This document shows positions 1 to 10,481 of a DNA stretch of 64,000 nt, one piece after another. This DNA comes from Ustilago trichophora (lineage: Eukaryota; Basidiomycota; Ustilaginomycetes; Ustilaginales; Ustilaginaceae): the NCBI GenBank assembly GCA_900323505.1, contig OOIN01000018.1, positions 310,001 to 374,000 of the forward strand, given 5' to 3'. How positions within the stretch are numbered: the first letter of the stretch is position 1; each line of letters starts with the position of its first letter. Under the pieces are notes generated by a model. The model did no database searches. It was not told where the DNA came from and was given only the letters and a program-made list of their open reading frames with translations. The position numbers and the translations under genes are program-made.

Positions 1-1105
1 AGATAAAGTTCTTGGTATACTTGGTGTTGGTTGCGACGCCAGAGTCGATGCAGTACTGCAGAGAAGTCTGAATATCTTTGATGATGGAAGCGAGGATGGG
101 AGTAGCGTCCTTGAGCATCTGACGGGCTCGCTTCTCGCGGTTCGTCTCTGCAGCCATGAAGAACTGAACTTGCAGCCAGACTTTGACCTCCCACTCGGCA
201 GAGTCGTCCTGAGGGAATTCGGGTGTGGCGCCGTCGAACAGAGCATCATCGATCTTGTCGAGCTCGTTCGACACTGCGGTGTACTCGACGAAGTGCTTCT
301 CTAACTCTGTTTTGCGTTGTTGCTTGGATAGCAACAAGGAACGGTTCTTCTCCAACTCTGCTTCGTGAGCAGCTTGCTGTACCGCTGCTTTTTCAGCATC
401 GTCGTGAGCTTGTAGAACCAAGCGAGCCCTTCTGCCTCGTTTGTTCATGAGCCGCTTGGTGAGCGAGCTGCCCATCTTAGCGTGTGTGTCCCACAACTCT
501 TGCGAAATAGCTTGCAGAGTCCTGAGCCGAACCTCCTGGCTTTTGACTTTGCCAGTGACAGCGAAAATGTCGTGCTGAACGGCATCGAGCGCTGCAGGGA
601 TGTCACCGAGGTTTTCGAGTGTCTTTGTGAGCTTGGTGTGTCGCTCGTAAAAGCCTGCGATCCTCTGTCGCAGAGGCGGCTGATAAGCTGGAACAGATCG
701 CTCTGATGCTGCGATGTGAGAGCGATTTGCATTGGCAACCAGCGTTGCTGCAGTAGCGATGGCCGATCCTGCCACCACAAAAGGCGGGGGTGCTTGATCG
801 TTTTCAGCCGCAGTATCGCTGCGAAGGAGGTCGTCCACATCGTCGAACACGGTGTTGATTGGACCACTGTGGATCCTGGGCCTGGTAGGCCTTTGGACCT
901 TGATCATGACGGCTACTGGAGATTCGAAGATGCCGTGCAACCACAAGGCACCCCTTCTCCTTGAGCAGCAAGTGGACTTGCTTGGATTTGACGGAAGGGT
1001 AATGTCCCCTAGAACTTGTTGAGAAGCGGGCGCTCCGAGAGAACGGACTCGCGATAGAACGACGTGGCATTCACCATGCTCTCGAGTAGGGGTTCGGACC
1101 GTGAA
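1..1105 (-). CDS. Unknown coiled-coil protein, 3' end beyond the window, 5' exon unresolved
   Basis: On the minus strand one frame is open from a TGA at 1106-1108 down to base 1 and reads on past the left edge. It encodes a hydrophilic, charged protein with probable coiled-coil stretches, such as LEKNRSLLLSKQQRKTELEK, and motifs such as GIFESPVAVMIKVQRP and DGATPEFPQDD. No catalytic motif, signal peptide or membrane segment is visible. The first Met in this frame is internal (VAVMIK, about 910), and the sequence upstream of it still looks coding. The true start is therefore probably in an upstream exon; an ATG in another frame at 1076 opens only a short peptide. I do not recognise the family. 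It lies divergently from cib1. Confidence 0.6.
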
Positions 1106-1934
1106 TCACATCAAGAAGGAAGAGGCAAGGGTCTAGTTGGACGATCGTATGATTGAACCGACATCAGAAGGCTTCGCTTACAGTCCCTCGATGAAAACGG
1201 GCCGTGATATTGTAGCACAAAGTTGCTGACACGCGCATTTTGGCATGTTGTTTTGTGTGCCTTTCAAAAGCGGAAGAGCATCATCTTGCATTTTGCGCGC
1301 GTCGAAAACGTGAAGGGGTCCATCGCCAAATTTGATTGTCCCTCATCGGCGATTTGCTTACATCCGCTATTTCTCGCGCGACAAAGCAGCCAAATTAAGC
1401 TCAAGGGTTCCACGTCAATCCATGGAAAGCGCAGCACTGCGCAGCACAGCCCCATTGCATTAACACTGTTCAAGTGCCCGAGTGAACTGCGTGTGTGAAA
1501 TGCCACGTCGACATCTGCGGAACCAGGATCCCCGCACACAGCGCTCTTCTCCTCCCTCTTCAACCACCACCTGCGTCTCCTCTCCTCGTCCTTTACCTCG
1601 TCCTCATCCTTTACTCACCCTCACCTCGTCCGCACTACCTTCCACGTTTACACCTTCTTTTTCCTACACAATCATCCTTTCGCCTCTCCTCCCCTCACAC
1701 ATCGCCGCCTTCTGCTTCAACGCATTGGGTTCCTAACTTCCACGTCTTCGCACAACATCACCGCAACACCTCACCTACTCGGCAACTCCAGTCTCTCCGT
1801 GCCATCTCCTCCTCTTCGCTGAGCGTTGGAGTGTATTCCTCGTTCCTTCCTGGCACCGTCGTTCCAACTCATCAAAGTCTCAGACCGTCTCTAGTCTCCA
1901 GTCGCTCTCGTCACTACTACACACATCGCCCAAC
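1106..1934. promoter_or_regulatory. Divergent promoter region and long pyrimidine-rich cib1 leader
   Basis: No gene is supported here. From about 1540 to 1930 the plus strand is strongly C/T-rich, typical of fungal leaders just before a start codon. An ATG at 1500 opens an upstream reading frame to 1736, which could act as a uORF if the cib1 transcript starts early enough. Confidence 0.4.
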
Positions 1935-3700
1935 ATGTCGAGCATCACCACAACATCCTCTATCCCCGTCCTCCCTCTTCCGTCCACATCGTCGCCCTCG
2001 GCGATCGCATCTTCCTCTCGTCTCCCAGAGACAGAGACACACATCAAGAAGGAAGTTTCCGATGTCGCTCTCAACTCTAGCTCGAGCACCAAGAAGCGCA
2101 AGATTGTCGACGATCAGGACGAGGACGACGACGAAGAAGATCTCGACAACTCGTTGTCTTCCGCCGCCTCCCCTTCCAAGCCCACCACCAACACTGGCGG
2201 CCGCAGGAAGGCGAGCGACGAGGAGCGCAAAGCTCGTCTCGAAGCTCGTCAAGCCCGAAACCGTCTGTCGGCCCAATACTCGCGAGAGCGCAAGAAGGCC
2301 TATGTAGAGCAGCTCGAGGGATCCGTCAACACACTCAAGGGCGAGAATACCCTTCTCCGCCAACAGCGTGATCAGGATCAGCTCGTTCGTCAGGCCCTGG
2401 AGGCCAAGCTCAAAGACTCGCAGATCCGTATCAATACACTTGAGACAATACTCCGCACCGTCGCCCCATCTCTTGTTCCCTTACTCGTGTCGTCGTCGTC
2501 GTCCCCTTCCTCTACACTCTCATCGGCTCCCGCCACTCCCTCCACTTCAGCGATTGCTCCGCAGCTTGATGCGGGGCTGTCCACCGATCTCGCGTCTGCT
2601 CTTCTGCAGAACGCCGGTTTGACTACTAAGGAGGTCTCTTTGCCCCTGGCGATTGCAGCGCCGGCATCGACCGCTTCCTCTTTCCTTTCCCTTGGCACTT
2701 TGAGCCAGCAAACCTCGAACGAAGGCGTTCGCCTCCCTGCAGCGGAGGCGACCTGCTCTGATGCACCATTTTCTCACGAAAATGCCGAGCTCGAGCAGTC
2801 CCAGCAGCGGATGTCTTCACAAAGTTCGACGGTGTCGCTGGCACCGAAGCTCTCGCCACGGGAAGGGATGGAAGCAATGTCGATGTCAATGGCAGCAGCA
2901 TCGTCAACCAAGGTTTCCCCCTCGCCAGCCAGATCAGCGTCCTCGCAGCAGAGCAGCCGTCGACGATCGCGGCCAGCTCCCGTCTCACTCTGTCTCAGCA
3001 TTCCGTCGAAGCGAAGGCAGCCGGCGCTGCCCGTGAAGCTGAAGCTCTCCTCTCCAACTTTATCGACCTCGACGCCAAGTTCGCCAACGGTGACGCGGCG
3101 ACTGCGGCTCAAGATCAAGGTGCCGCGACGCCTGCCGCCCCGTCTCAACCTGTATCTGTGGGCGAGGACTCTGCAACAGCAGCAGCAGGCGCTTCGCGAT
3201 CAACAAGCGCCGATGCAGGTAACCTCGCAAGCCTGAGCGCCGCCGCCTCTGCGGGCTCAGGCGAGAGCGAGAGTGGCAGCAGCGACAGCACCATCGACGG
3301 AACGAGCAAGTTCAACACCATCAGCCTGCCCCACACCGACGGCAAGGAGCAAGACCTCCAACAGCGATTCGAGCTCCTCAACTCTCCTCTCCTGCCCACC
3401 GAGAGGAACATGTGGGAGCTCGCCACCGACGCCATGCTTCAAGACATCTACGGCAACAACAGCACCGCCGACGAAGCCGATACCTCGTCTGCCAGTGTTT
3501 CGACCGTCGAGTCGTCTCACAGCGACGCCAGCGCCGGCTCTTCGCCGTTTGACCTGGTCGACCTCGATATTGAGATCGAAGAGCCTTCGCAACTCAGTAT
3601 CGGCCTCGGCGACAACGAAGCGAACGCCCTCTACCACGGTGGTCACAAGGCTGATGCAGCTATGGACTGGCCTGGACTACTCGCTTCGCTCGTCGCTTGA
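1935..3700 (+). CDS. cib1: Hac1/XBP1-type bZIP transcription factor of the unfolded protein response, with a 65-nt unconventional intron
   Basis: This is the master regulator of the unfolded protein response. It is expected to enter the nucleus and activate ER chaperone genes after Ire1 splices its mRNA. The N-terminal half carries a bZIP: basic region about residues 96-121 (RNRLSAQYSRERKK) followed by a leucine zipper to about residue 175. This basic region is of the Hac1/XBP1 class. A KKRK stretch at 53-56 is a possible nuclear signal. The first frame continues unspliced to a stop at 3234-3236 (433 aa). Removing 2740-2804, defined by two Ire1-type loops and not by GT-AG, shifts to the second frame and gives 566 aa ending at 3700. 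The new C-terminus is acidic and Ser-rich (FDLVDLDIEIEE), fitting an activation domain. In Ustilago maydis the orthologue Cib1 is known to be spliced this way and to link the UPR to pathogenic development. ATG 1935 follows a C/T-rich leader. Confidence 0.9.
2731..2749 (+). promoter_or_regulatory. 5' Ire1 stem-loop of the cib1 unconventional intron
   Basis: A perfect 6-bp stem, GCCTCC (2731-2736) pairing with GGAGGC (2744-2749), closes a 7-base loop CTGCAGC (2737-2743). The loop fits the Hac1/XBP1 consensus CNG/CNGN, so cleavage is expected after G2739. Confidence 0.9.
2740..2804 (+). other. Unconventional (Ire1/tRNA-ligase) intron of cib1, 65 nt
   Basis: The intron is bounded by the cleavage points of the two loops (after G2739 and after G2804) and is exactly 65 nt. 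It lacks GT-AG ends. 65 is not a multiple of three, so removal changes frame: the codon split G/CA rejoins as GCA and enters the long downstream frame beginning AADVFTKFDG. A TGA at about 2759 blocks that downstream frame inside the intron, so this frame needs the splice. Confidence 0.88.
2793..2817 (+). promoter_or_regulatory. 3' Ire1 stem-loop of the cib1 unconventional intron
   Basis: The loop CAGCAGC (2802-2808) fits CNG/CNGN, with cleavage after G2804. The stem is imperfect: GTCC (2798-2801) pairs with GGAT (2809-2812, one G-U), then a 2x2 internal mismatch, then GAG (2793-2795) with CTT (2815-2817, one G-U). Confidence 0.75.
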
Positions 3701-4615
3701 TTTCCGAGAGGCGGTTTTCCGGTGTTGATCTGGTATCGCGTCTTGTCCGTCTTTTGGTTGTGGTGGTCCCGTTTGTACATTTATAATCGTACTCTGTGCC
3801 AATTGCTCTTTGCGCTTGGGGTCTCAGAAGGTTTTCTCGACATGCTCATGTTAGTCTCGTTGCTTGAAATGCTATACTGCTCGCTTCTCTTGTCTCACTT
3901 GAAGTGTGTGTCTGTTTGGATGTTGACACACGAACCGGTTGCGTAGTCTGAGCTCTTTCCTTCCCCTTGAGACTTGATCGAGACACTTTTGTGTTGGACT
4001 GTGATTTGGGCGCCACGCCGAAGCCGACCATACGGTGGAACTGCGACGGGCGTGTAAAGAGGTACCAAAAAAATCTTGAACTTCCGCGAACAACTGCCTT
4101 ACTATCTTTGAAGGAGTTCTTATCAAAGTCTCCCAAGGAGAGCTCTTAGCAAGAATCGTTCTCATGACGGCGTGGGATGTGGCAAAGCTACCAGGCTTCT
4201 CTATTTTCCGTCGCTTCCTCAGGGTGGTCCTTTAAGGACAAGGTCAAACTAAACCTCCAATCATGAACTTCGTCGATGTGAAAAGACAAACGTCTCAGTC
4301 CAAGTCTAAGCCAGTGGAACTGTGTACAAGTCGACATTCACACAATAGCCTCCCACCATAGGCGGTCAACGATCAAGAATAACGTTTTGAGATTAAAGGA
4401 GAGACCGAGTAGAGAGTGTGTGTTTGTGCAGGGGAGTCAGTTTTTGGCTAAAAATACAGTTTAGATGGTGAAAAGGGGGTTAAGAGATTGTCAAGGGATT
4501 GAATGAATGTGTGTGGTCAAACCAAGTTAGTGAAAGACTGAAAGACCGAATAAATCACAAGAATTGACGGTTGGGCGCAGAGTCCGGGTGGCAAACTGCG
4601 ATGTACAGTAGCCAA
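3701..4615. other. Convergent 3' region between cib1 and the next gene
   Basis: The only reading frames are short and without recognisable content. The sequence holds the 3' untranslated regions of two converging genes and a TACAGTA motif at 4604-4610. I see no RNA gene. Confidence 0.5.
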
Positions 4616-6700
4616 TCAAAACGAAGTGGCCGACGAAGACGAAGAGGGAGGTCCGAGTTCAAAACTGGACCAATACCATGCGTCCATAAGCCTCCATGTG
4701 TCGGAATAGCTTTCGTCGACGGCGACAAAGCTTGCCCTCGTCTCTTCGTTCATCGCAACACCACTGCTACTGCTACTGCTGCTTGCAGAGGACGAGCAAG
4801 GTTTCGCATTCGTCGATCTATATGCGCTACCTGGGAGCCTATGTGTTGGAGGGATGGAAGAGTCGATTTCTTCGCCCAGACTGCGAATCGAATCAAGCAG
4901 CGCTTGAGCGTCGCGCTTGAGCTCGGCGATGGAGAGCGATTGATCTGCGCCCGATTCGCTGCCTAGATCGAGCGTGCGGGATGGGGCATTGCCCATCGGC
5001 TGAGCTGTGCCAAGCGTGAGAGTGTCTTTGAACCTATCGCTTGGTTCGGAAAAGTTGCGACGCGAAAAGGATGCAGAGGAAGCGGTTCTCGCTGCGGTAA
5101 AGGGAGGCAATGGGAAAGAGGTATCGTCGTTGACCCTCATTGACACGGGTGCAGCTGCCGGTGCTGACGGCGTCAGGGTCGTCGTCGACGACGACGAAGA
5201 CGATGATGGACGCGAGGTGGAAAGGAGCAATGGCTGCAGGGTGGAGGTGGATGCGCGGGCAGAGCAGCCGAGCTCCTCCTGCACCACTGGTGCTGTGGTG
5301 GGAGTAGGAGGAGAGACTTCCACTTGCTGGCGTGAAATCTCATCTGTATCTGAATCCGTCGGTGGGTTCATGAAGCCAGCGTTGCAGCAGCTGCTGCTGC
5401 TTCTGCTGCCAATGAAGGGACTTGTAAAGCTGTCAATGTCGTCGAGATCAAGGAACGATGCGCTGGAGCTGACTCGATGGTCACGATCTGGAAGTTGCAG
5501 CGAGAAAGGGTGACCACTGAGTGAGTCGAAAGAGTAGGTCGAATCCATCGAGTCGCGCGATGCAGCAGAGTGAGAAGAGCGCAGTGGGGGTGAGTCAATG
5601 AGACTCGTGCTTGCACTTGCACCTGCGCTCAGAGAAGCGCGTGGGGTGTCTTCGGCACGATGTGCGAGCTGTGCCGGTGCGATCGGTGGCGTGGCAGCCG
5701 ATGGCAGGGGGAAATTCCTCGTGCGCGAAGGGGATGGGACAATGTCGAAGGCGGGCTCATCGTCATCATACTGGTCATCGAGGCTGATGAAGCTACGAAT
5801 TCGTGGGTGCGACTCGTCATATGGCCATCGCTTTTGTCCAGAAGAGCGAGGGGGAAAGACAAATTGAGCTTGGGTGAGAGAAGACCCGCGGAGATCAGCA
5901 GGCTGCGCGGAAGCATTCTGCATTGTGATGGTGGCAGGGGCAGACAAAGGACCCTGAATGGGCTGCTTTGTAATCTTGAGCCGGGCAGGCACTGGGCCAT
6001 GAGCAGCTGCGGAACGTCCGAGGAAGGAGGTGTTGGACTGAGGTGGAAGAGAGCCGTTCGGCCGGCTTACGGCTCGGGCCGTATCCTGAGTCAAGCTCGT
6101 GTTGGATGCCTGTGTTGGAGCGGTTTGAACACTCTGACCCTCGTTGGCCGGTGCGCTGACTTCATCTAGGCGGCCGAGTTGAGTGCCAATCTTGTTAGGA
6201 GCACCCATGGCTCCGGTCCTGCCTGCTTCCTCGAAGGCGCTGGCGATGGCACGAACCGACTGACGTTGCGACTTTCTTGAAGAGCTCAGAGGCGGGTTGG
6301 TGCCCATGAGAACTCTTTGGATGGCGATGGAGGATCCTAGCACCGACGAGATGGACTCGGAGCGGGAGGCGTGCCCGCCCATGCGGCGTGACAAGCCATG
6401 GCTGGAAGTGCGCGAACGTGAAGAGGACTGGTAGCCGACATCGCTGTACTCGGAATTGGAACCGATGCTGGAAGGGGAGCTGAAGGTGAGGTCGAATGAC
6501 GAGTCGGAGTCGGACTCGTAAAGAAGACGATGCTGTAACTTGGTGAGTCCGTGCGGATGCTGCGGGGCAGCTTGTTTGATCATGTTGTGATCACCAATGG
6601 GCAATGTATAGGTGAATGGAGAGGTGAGGGATGGACCGAGTTGTTGAGTATCGATGGCTTTGTCGTTTGCAATCGTGCTAGCAAAGTTGCGATGCATCAT
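4616..6700 (-). CDS. Unknown serine-rich, probably disordered protein (694 aa)
   Basis: A single long frame starts at ATG 6698-6700 (MMHRNF, two adjacent Mets) and stops at 4616-4618. The protein is dominated by Ser, with runs such as SSSSSSS near the C-terminus, and by short acidic patches (YESDSDSSFDLTF, FLDLDDIDSF). There is no signal peptide, membrane segment or catalytic motif. One ordered-looking element near the C-terminus is ELKRDAQALLDSIRSLGEEI, a likely short helix. The distal part (ESYSDTWRLMDAWYWSSFEL) is rich in aromatics and may be a conserved peptide motif. I do not recognise the family; the composition resembles a phosphorylated regulator or scaffold. Upstream in-frame codons lack an ATG, so 6700 is the best start. 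Confidence 0.7.
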   Translation of the reverse strand: MMHRNFASTIANDKAIDTQQLGPSLTSPFTYTLPIGDHNMIKQAAPQHPHGLTKLQHRLLYESDSDSSFDLTFSSPSSIGSNSEYSDVGYQSSSRSRTSSHGLSRRMGGHASRSESISSVLGSSIAIQRVLMGTNPPLSSSRKSQRQSVRAIASAFEEAGRTGAMGAPNKIGTQLGRLDEVSAPANEGQSVQTAPTQASNTSLTQDTARAVSRPNGSLPPQSNTSFLGRSAAAHGPVPARLKITKQPIQGPLSAPATITMQNASAQPADLRGSSLTQAQFVFPPRSSGQKRWPYDESHPRIRSFISLDDQYDDDEPAFDIVPSPSRTRNFPLPSAATPPIAPAQLAHRAEDTPRASLSAGASASTSLIDSPPLRSSHSAASRDSMDSTYSFDSLSGHPFSLQLPDRDHRVSSSASFLDLDDIDSFTSPFIGSRSSSSCCNAGFMNPPTDSDTDEISRQQVEVSPPTPTTAPVVQEELGCSARASTSTLQPLLLSTSRPSSSSSSSTTTLTPSAPAAAPVSMRVNDDTSFPLPPFTAARTASSASFSRRNFSEPSDRFKDTLTLGTAQPMGNAPSRTLDLGSESGADQSLSIAELKRDAQALLDSIRSLGEEIDSSIPPTHRLPGSAYRSTNAKPCSSSASSSSSSSGVAMNEETRASFVAVDESYSDTWRLMDAWYWSSFELGPPSSSSSATSF

Positions 6701-6878
6701 TCTATCTGTGGTTGGACAAGAATGGAAGACTTGCGATACGGTAAAAAGAATGTTGAGACTGGGAGAGCGTAGCGATGCTGAGCGGTCAGAGTGCAAGGGC
6801 GGTCCTATCTCGTGCTGTGAGATGGACCAGCAGACCTTGGTGGTGGCGCAAAGATGGTGGAGATTAGGTAGGAAGTCA

Positions 6879-6922
<44 letters not shown>

Positions 6923-9900
6923 CGCGAAGCAAAGCCTGATCTCCTTGTTTCGTTCTTCGGGATAAAAAGGGATGAAGTCGGAAGCTTGCCGTGGGAGGAA
7001 AAAGCAAGTGGCTTGGGAAGAGAGGGCTTCAGCCAGCTGAAGTTAGGATTGTGGTATGAATTGGGAAGGATGCTGAGTTCCTGTCTGCCTGAGCAGGAAC
7101 TTTGATTGCGAGGTGGGTGCTGATCTGCGTTTGAGAGTCGGGAACACGGTAGGGCGTGCAGCTCTGTGTAATATGGCTGACAAGCGCCGCGGATGAGTGT
7201 ATGGGAATGGTAGGGGAGCGATGAAGGTGAGAAGCAAAGAAGATTGTCACGTAACGGTCAGTCAACACAAGGCCATCTGGGACGGGAGACTGAGCATGCT
7301 GAGCTGTAGGGCGCCTACGTGAACCGACACACCGAGTGTATGAGTTCAGGATTGCATGGCTTGAGCACTTCTTTTTGATTTATTTTTTTGCGACAGAGCA
7401 AGATACAGTATGGTAATTTAGCGCCATTGCCGTTACATGACACATTCAGCAGTTGACACACACACAACTGGCTGGCACTCTCTTAGAATTCTGTCCTAGA
7501 TTCACTTGAGTCTCGGGCTGCGCGTTGAAAGAAGCGAGTTTTGACGCGAATCTGTGCAACAGGTTCATGCACGATCCTGACGTGATTCCACCTCTCTTCT
7601 CTTTGGCTCTTGCTTGTGTCAGTGACTGCAGTTACTCCACTCCTGCTTTTTCCTGTTGTCTTTCACGCCTTCAAAGATTCGAGACGACAAGAACGATGTT
7701 GGAAGGGCAGAGTTTGAGTGAAATAGGGCCTTTGTGCATCATCCGATGCGATGCGATGCGATGCACTGCACCAGCGCTGTGGCCCGGTGTAAGGATTCAA
7801 TCGCAACAAAGGTCAGGGGCGGCACAACGACCTTCTTGTCTATCCGAAAAAGAAAAAATCGACCCTTTCTTGTGACAGCCGAGCGAATTTCGCAGAGAGT
7901 GCTGGCAAGGGGGTTGCGTGGGATTTTCGAGCTGTCCAACAAGGGTCCCTCTCTCATGTCCTCATTTGACAGCCCAACAAGGCTAGGAACGATTAATACT
8001 AAACAGATTTTGGCGTACAATGAATGCCCTCTCAACTGTACGAGCCGCCTTCCGATTTCTGTCAACCCTAACCCCACTACAGTAGCCATCACTCAGATCC
8101 TAACAAATTCGTATAGCAGGACGCTTTCATGTCTTGATGTTGCACGCGATCAGAACAGCAGGCATCGGCCATGGCTGCCCAACCGTTGCAACGGGAGACA
8201 AGCATGGTTGGTGACCGCCATTGGCGGCGGTGCAAGCGATCGACGGCTCGGGTTGCCGTCTCTTTGGCAAAGGTTGCCTTCGAATCAATTTTTTTTTTTC
8301 TCTTTCGCTGGCCGATCCGCCCATCATTGAAATGTTGGCGAGCCTCGCTTCAGTCTTAATTTCCAAAAGGGGTCCCACCATCGTCCCTACACTTTCGCTC
8401 TTGAGAGGATCCAGCACGCTTGGATCGCTGGCAGACATCATCCCGACCCTTTCTTAATTTTTCCTCTTCGGTCGCTCCTTTCGCCCTTGCGTGCACTCAA
8501 TACACGACGCCGAGTCGCCCGTGGCAAGTTCGACATAATGGACAAGGTACAGTAGAGTGTCTTGAGCGTGGCATGTTGCGGTGAGAGAGAGAGAGAGACA
8601 TGAGAGGATCGCAAAGAACCGCCAAGCATCGCTGAATTAGGAAGGTCTCGAGGCAACGTCATGATGGAGGACAGCTACTGCTTGGCTCCTGAATGAAAAA
8701 AATGCAGCTCTAGAACTGTAGATCCTCGTTGCACAGAACCTGACTCGCGTCTCACACGTGCTATCCTTGGCTTCCAAGTTGAGCTTCTGACAGATCAACA
8801 TCTTATCATTCAATGCTCCCACTCAACAGCCGCCGGGTGTTGAGAACATCAACATCTTGAACAAGTCTGCCAGAGTGTGAGTGCATGTGCTTCAAGCATC
8901 ATGCTGCAAGCCAAAATCCGAGGCTAATAGAGTCTGTCTATCCATGCCTGCCTTCGCATTGGAATGCGTCCTGCGTCGACTTTGAATTTTCCCACTGACC
9001 GGCGGGCAGAAAATGAAAGGGTCCATAGAGAGGCGACATCAAGTCTAACACCAGTCACAAAATTGCATCGAGATCCAAGCGTCGCAATCGGGGGTTCATC
9101 GGCGCACGCCTGCGCCTGCAACTTCGGCCGAGGTCTGAAGATATTCACGTGTTTGGCTCTCAAGTCAGAATTTCCGAAATGAATCTCTGAATTCAACCGT
9201 CGCGCTTACCTGAATTCAAAATCATAATTTTCAGCATCCTCGAGGCAGCTGGCCAGTTGGAGGCAATGAAAACTTCGCCAATCAGGTCGAACTGGCTGAT
9301 CCTTGGAAGCCTTGAGACAGCCAAGCTTGGCCAACCCAAGTCTAGCTAATCCCAAGCGGCCAGTCAGCAGACTGCGAAATTGGCAGCAAGGCATCTCTGT
9401 GTGACTGTGGGTCGCGCTCGCCGTCGAGCCCGCCGAGGTCGAGTCGAGTTCGACATCTACACCTCCTCCTCTTTCCCTCTCCCTAGGTCACTTCTCATCC
9501 CCTCAAGACACATAACTCTAGGTAAGCATGCCGAAACCGCACGCAATCGGCGCCATCGACCAACGCATACCATGACGACGACAACAATACAAACGACCGG
9601 GACGACACAATTGGCACATTGCAGCATTCGCACACCTAGCAGAAACACTCGGCATACACGTTTTATCGCCAGCATGCAGGTCATATGATGACCTGCACCG
9701 ACAAACAACATATCAGCACCTTGCGTCGCATCATCACTGTCCTATCGCAAACGGCTCCTGAAGTCATTGCAGCTTGGAAAGTATCGTCCATTCGCAGCAG
9801 CTTTCAGCAACACGGCAACTTAACATAATGGACGCATATGGCTTCGTACAGGGGATTGGACTCGGATGGCATCAGAAGTCATACTTGGAAGATGGGACAA

Positions 9901-10481
9901 GCACGGATACAGCAACAAGTTGAAACCAGGCTTTAATGCATGCCGCTGGAACTCGATACAGCTCATAGCGAAGTGAACTTGTATGCGATCTTCGAGCTCC
10001 ACAGAGGCTATCATGAACACGCAGTGTATCGAGCAAGGGGTCGTAGGACGAATACGATGACAAGCACGCCTTGAAGCTGTTGCATTGCAGATGGCCCTCC
10101 ATGGACCCCACTCTTCTATACGCCTATTTGTGACCCTGTGTTCGGCAGCCTCCATTTTCCGGCCTCTGCGACCTCTTTCCACGCCCTCGACATTACCAAT
10201 CCAGCATCAGAAACTTGATCACGCATCGACACCAACTTGGGTTTGCATCTGTTGTGACCTTCTCGACAAATCACGGTCGTCTCTTCGTTGTCTTAGTCTT
10301 GGCCATGCAGTCGAATTGGTTGCGCGACGCTTTGCCATTTTCAGCATCAGAAAAACTGACTGTAAAAATTCATTTCCTCCTTTTCCTTCCTTCCCAACCT
10401 CATTATCGACTCTTTTGCATTCAACTATTATCTCGCACCTCGACGCTCATCCCCGTCACTTTACATCTCCTCAGATTCAAC
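6701..10481. other. Gene-poor interval of about 3.8 kb
   Basis: No reading frame here looks like a protein: all are short, shared between strands and without domain motifs. Contents are a GA microsatellite (6879-6920), a GATGC repeat near 7746-7765, TACAGTA motifs at 7404, 8078 and 8548, and a CT-rich stretch at 9465-9520 with splice-like signals (CCCTAG at about 9486, GTAAGC at 9521) that could belong to a noncoding transcript. The right end is the RPS8 promoter. Confidence 0.4.
6879..6920. repeat. GA dinucleotide microsatellite
   Basis: About 40 bases of almost pure AG repeat, interrupted once by AAA. It lies upstream of the Ser-rich gene ending at 6700, in its likely leader or promoter. 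Confidence 0.9.

Noticed and set aside
1495..2307. A 270-codon plus-strand frame overlapping the cib1 start
   Set aside because: It begins at a GTG, is a Pro/Ser/Arg/His-rich reading of C/T-rich leader and bZIP DNA, and overlaps the real bZIP frame.
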